Below are positions 62,282 through 64,000 of a stretch of DNA of 64,000 nt, in pieces. Source of the DNA: Qipengyuania nanhaisediminis. Its GTDB lineage: Bacteria; Pseudomonadota; Alphaproteobacteria; Sphingomonadales; Sphingomonadaceae. The position numbers and the translations under genes were made by a program. The stretch spans positions 434,001 to 498,000 of the forward strand of contig NZ_FOWZ01000001.1 in assembly GCF_900115585.1 (NCBI RefSeq), given 5' to 3'. Below the pieces are notes generated by a model that was not told where the DNA came from, did not search any database, and was given only the letters and a program-made list of their open reading frames with translations. How positions within the stretch are numbered: position 1 is the first letter of the stretch; each line of letters starts with the position of its first letter.

Positions 62282-63310
62282 ATGATCTTCCATCTTGCCC
62301 GTCCCGCCCTGTTCGCACTCGACCCCGAGCGCGCGCACCGCCTTACGATCGCCGGACTGAAAGCAATGCCGCGGGCAACCCGATCGCGCCCCGGCAAACT
62401 CGCTGTGAATGTGGCCGGACTCGAATTCCCCAACCCCGTTGGCATGGCAGCAGGGTTCGACAAGGACGCAGAAGTGCCCGACCAATTGCTGGGCCTGGGA
62501 TTCGGCTTCACCGAGGTCGGCTCGATCACGCCGCGCCCGCAGTCTGGCAATCCGAAGCCGCGCCTGTTCCGGCTGGTGGAAGACCGCGCCGTCATCAATC
62601 GCATGGGTTTCAACAATGGCGGCGGAGAAGCGGCCCGCCAGCGGCTAGAGGCGAGAGCGCTCCGTGGCGGGATCGTCGGTATAAACATCGGCGCCAACAA
62701 GGACAGCGAAGACAGGGTTACCGATTACGTCGAAATGACGCGCATGATGGCGCCGCTGGCCAGCTATCTCGCGGTCAACATCTCCAGCCCCAACACACCG
62801 GGCCTGCGCGCCTTGCAGGACGAGAGCGCCCTTACCGGGCTGCTCGAAGCGGTTCTCGATGCGCGCGGCGATGAAGGTCCACCGGTTTTTCTCAAGGTCG
62901 CACCGGATCTTGAACCGGCAGATATCGATGCGATCTCGCGCATCGCGCTCGACAAGAAACTGGGCGCACTGATCGTCTCGAATACGACCATCACGCGGCC
63001 CGACCTGGCGTCGCGACAGCGTGACGAAGCCGGCGGCCTTTCGGGCAAACCGCTGCGCGACCTCGCACAGCAGCGGCTCGAGGATTTCCGCAGCGCGACA
63101 GGCGGGGGCATACCGCTGGTCGGCGTCGGCGGAATTGCGACCGCAGAAGATGCCTGGGCACGCATCCGGGCGGGAGCGAGCCTGGTCCAGCTATACAGCG
63201 CCATGGTCTACGAGGGACCGGGCCTGCCCCGTGCGATCACTCGCGGGCTGGAACGCCTGATGAAGCGTGACGGCTTTTCCTCGATTGCAGAGGCCGTCGG
63301 AACGGCATAG
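62282..63310 (+). CDS. pyrD: Dihydroorotate dehydrogenase (quinone)
   Basis: 342-residue class 2 enzyme oxidising dihydroorotate to orotate with quinone. Motifs: AAGFDKDAEVPDQLLGLGFGFTEVGSIT, NRMGFNNGG, the FMN-site NISSPNTPGLR, and the C-terminal VGVGGIATAEDAW. The N-terminal helical part that binds the membrane is present. It is followed 11 nt later by a gamma-glutamyltransferase gene. Confidence 0.96.
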   Translation: MIFHLARPALFALDPERAHRLTIAGLKAMPRATRSRPGKLAVNVAGLEFPNPVGMAAGFDKDAEVPDQLLGLGFGFTEVGSITPRPQSGNPKPRLFRLVEDRAVINRMGFNNGGGEAARQRLEARALRGGIVGINIGANKDSEDRVTDYVEMTRMMAPLASYLAVNISSPNTPGLRALQDESALTGLLEAVLDARGDEGPPVFLKVAPDLEPADIDAISRIALDKKLGALIVSNTTITRPDLASRQRDEAGGLSGKPLRDLAQQRLEDFRSATGGGIPLVGVGGIATAEDAWARIRAGASLVQLYSAMVYEGPGLPRAITRGLERLMKRDGFSSIAEAVGTA

Positions 63311-63321
63311 CGTCGCCGACC

Positions 63322-64000
63322 ATGAGAAACATCTTCGTAACCTCGCTCGCATCGCTCGCCCTCGCCGGGTGCGCGACCTATCCCGCACCCGCGCCTCAGG
63401 ACACGGTCGCCACCGTGCCCGCAGGAGCGGTGAGCGCCGCCGATCCGCGCGCGCAGGAAGCGGGCGAGGCGATCCTCGCCAAGGGTGGCAGCGCCACCGA
63501 TGCAGCGATCGCTGTGATGCTGGCACTCACGGTGGTCGAGCCACAAAGTTCCGGCATCGGCGGTGGCGGCTTCCTGGTGCGTGGCGAAGCCGACGGCGAT
63601 GTCACGACATTCGATGGACGCGAGACCGCGCCCGCCGCCGCGACGCCCGACTGGTTCCTCGACGATGAAGGAAATGTACCGCCATTCATGCAATCGGTCC
63701 GCAGCGGCCTGAGTGTGGGCGTGCCGGGCAACATCGCGCTCGCCGCGAAGGCCCATGCCGCGCATGGCAAGCTGGCATGGTCGGAGCTGTTCGGCCCGGC
63801 CATCGAGCTGGCACGCGAAGGCTTCCAGATTAATCCGCGGATGCACGATGCGCTTGGCCGGTCGAAGGATCGCGCCGCACACACCGCCGAAGCGCGGGCG
63901 CTTTATTATGACACCTTCGGAGAGCCGCTTCCGGTCGGCACGCTGGTGCAGAACGAGGCGCTGGCGCGCACGTTCGAATCGCTAGCCAGCGGCGGCCGCG
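63322..64000 (+). CDS. Gamma-glutamyltransferase, probable lipoprotein, 3'-truncated
   Basis: 226 residues are visible before the window ends. The signal MRNIFVTSLASLALAGC has a lipobox. The mature part has GGSATDAAIAVMLALTVVEPQSSGIGGGGF, the N-terminal block of the large subunit of gamma-glutamyltranspeptidase, which breaks down glutathione and related gamma-glutamyl compounds in the periplasm. The catalytic Thr at the small-subunit start lies beyond the window. Substrate choice, glutathione or a cephalosporin-acylase-like role, cannot be told. Confidence 0.92.
   Translation, partial: MRNIFVTSLASLALAGCATYPAPAPQDTVATVPAGAVSAADPRAQEAGEAILAKGGSATDAAIAVMLALTVVEPQSSGIGGGGFLVRGEADGDVTTFDGRETAPAAATPDWFLDDEGNVPPFMQSVRSGLSVGVPGNIALAAKAHAAHGKLAWSELFGPAIELAREGFQINPRMHDALGRSKDRAAHTAEARALYYDTFGEPLPVGTLVQNEALARTFESLASGGR

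Overview
The window is a GC-rich chromosomal segment (roughly 63-65% GC by eye) from an alphaproteobacterium. It most likely comes from the Sphingomonadales, and the Erythrobacteraceae (Erythrobacter/Qipengyuania/Altererythrobacter group) fit best. The reasons are a CYP153-type P450, the protein-level similarity of the housekeeping genes, an MmcB-type repair protein, a DUF2093 protein, a SUF operon headed by an Rrf2 regulator, and dense operons joined by 4-nt ATGA/GTGA overlaps. No phage, insertion sequence, CRISPR array or rRNA was seen. Two tRNAs are present: Leu(UAA) and Arg(CCG).

Layout. 0-6.3 kb: the end of a CYP153-like P450, an exported MsrB, then a minus-strand envelope-sugar-like operon (FAD oxidoreductase, two tandem GtrA proteins, a large polytopic protein) and a two-domain PilZ protein. 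6.4-13.4 kb: tRNA-Leu, ihfB, a GntR regulator, a POT peptide transporter, two coupled exported amidohydrolases (the second without metal ligands), an exported FKBP and an NnrU-like protein. 13.3-22.2 kb: a crotonase, dxs, a Zur-like regulator, an unannotated 39-aa protein coupled to exported msrA and preceded by a perfect 11-bp dyad, then rpe / heparinase II-III / purH.

22.3-26.4 kb is the most distinctive part. It is a compact lasso-peptide-like RiPP locus: a PqqD-type leader-binding protein, a 44-aa precursor with its own promoter, a glutaminase-dead asparagine-synthetase homologue and an ABC exporter. The precursor has the lasso leader motif, but its predicted core has no Asp or Glu, and the usual B2 leader protease is absent.

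26.5-42.4 kb: two DUF2141 proteins, a lipid kinase coupled to a possible Tam41-like nucleotidyltransferase, tRNA-Arg, MmcB, a di-iron hydroxylase, a very acidic PAS-like protein, an App1-like phosphatase, an esterase, a BepA-like M48 protease, a DsbA-like protein, an HD-domain oxygenase-like protein, and a LytS/LytTR pair in an operon with nadC and RNase T2. 42.4-53.4 kb: TPM protein, tadA, rpmB, phytase-like esterase, two M23 peptidases, DUF2093, xseA and purD (divergent, start codons overlapping by 2 nt), cytochrome c, adenosine kinase, EI24 protein, and an internally repeated protein.

53.4-60.9 kb: an 11-gene SUF iron-sulfur operon on the minus strand (Rrf2 regulator, sufB, three unrelated genes, sufC, sufD, sufS, sufT-like, GNAT, A-type carrier) with an operator-like dyad at its head. 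61.0-64.0 kb: an AraC regulator, a 351-nt gap holding a candidate minus-strand small RNA with promoter and terminator, pyrD, and the start of a gamma-glutamyltransferase.

Start codons were moved from the longest open frame wherever a ribosome-binding site, an overlap with a neighbour or family length argued for it. Functional names rest on motif recognition, not on database searches.
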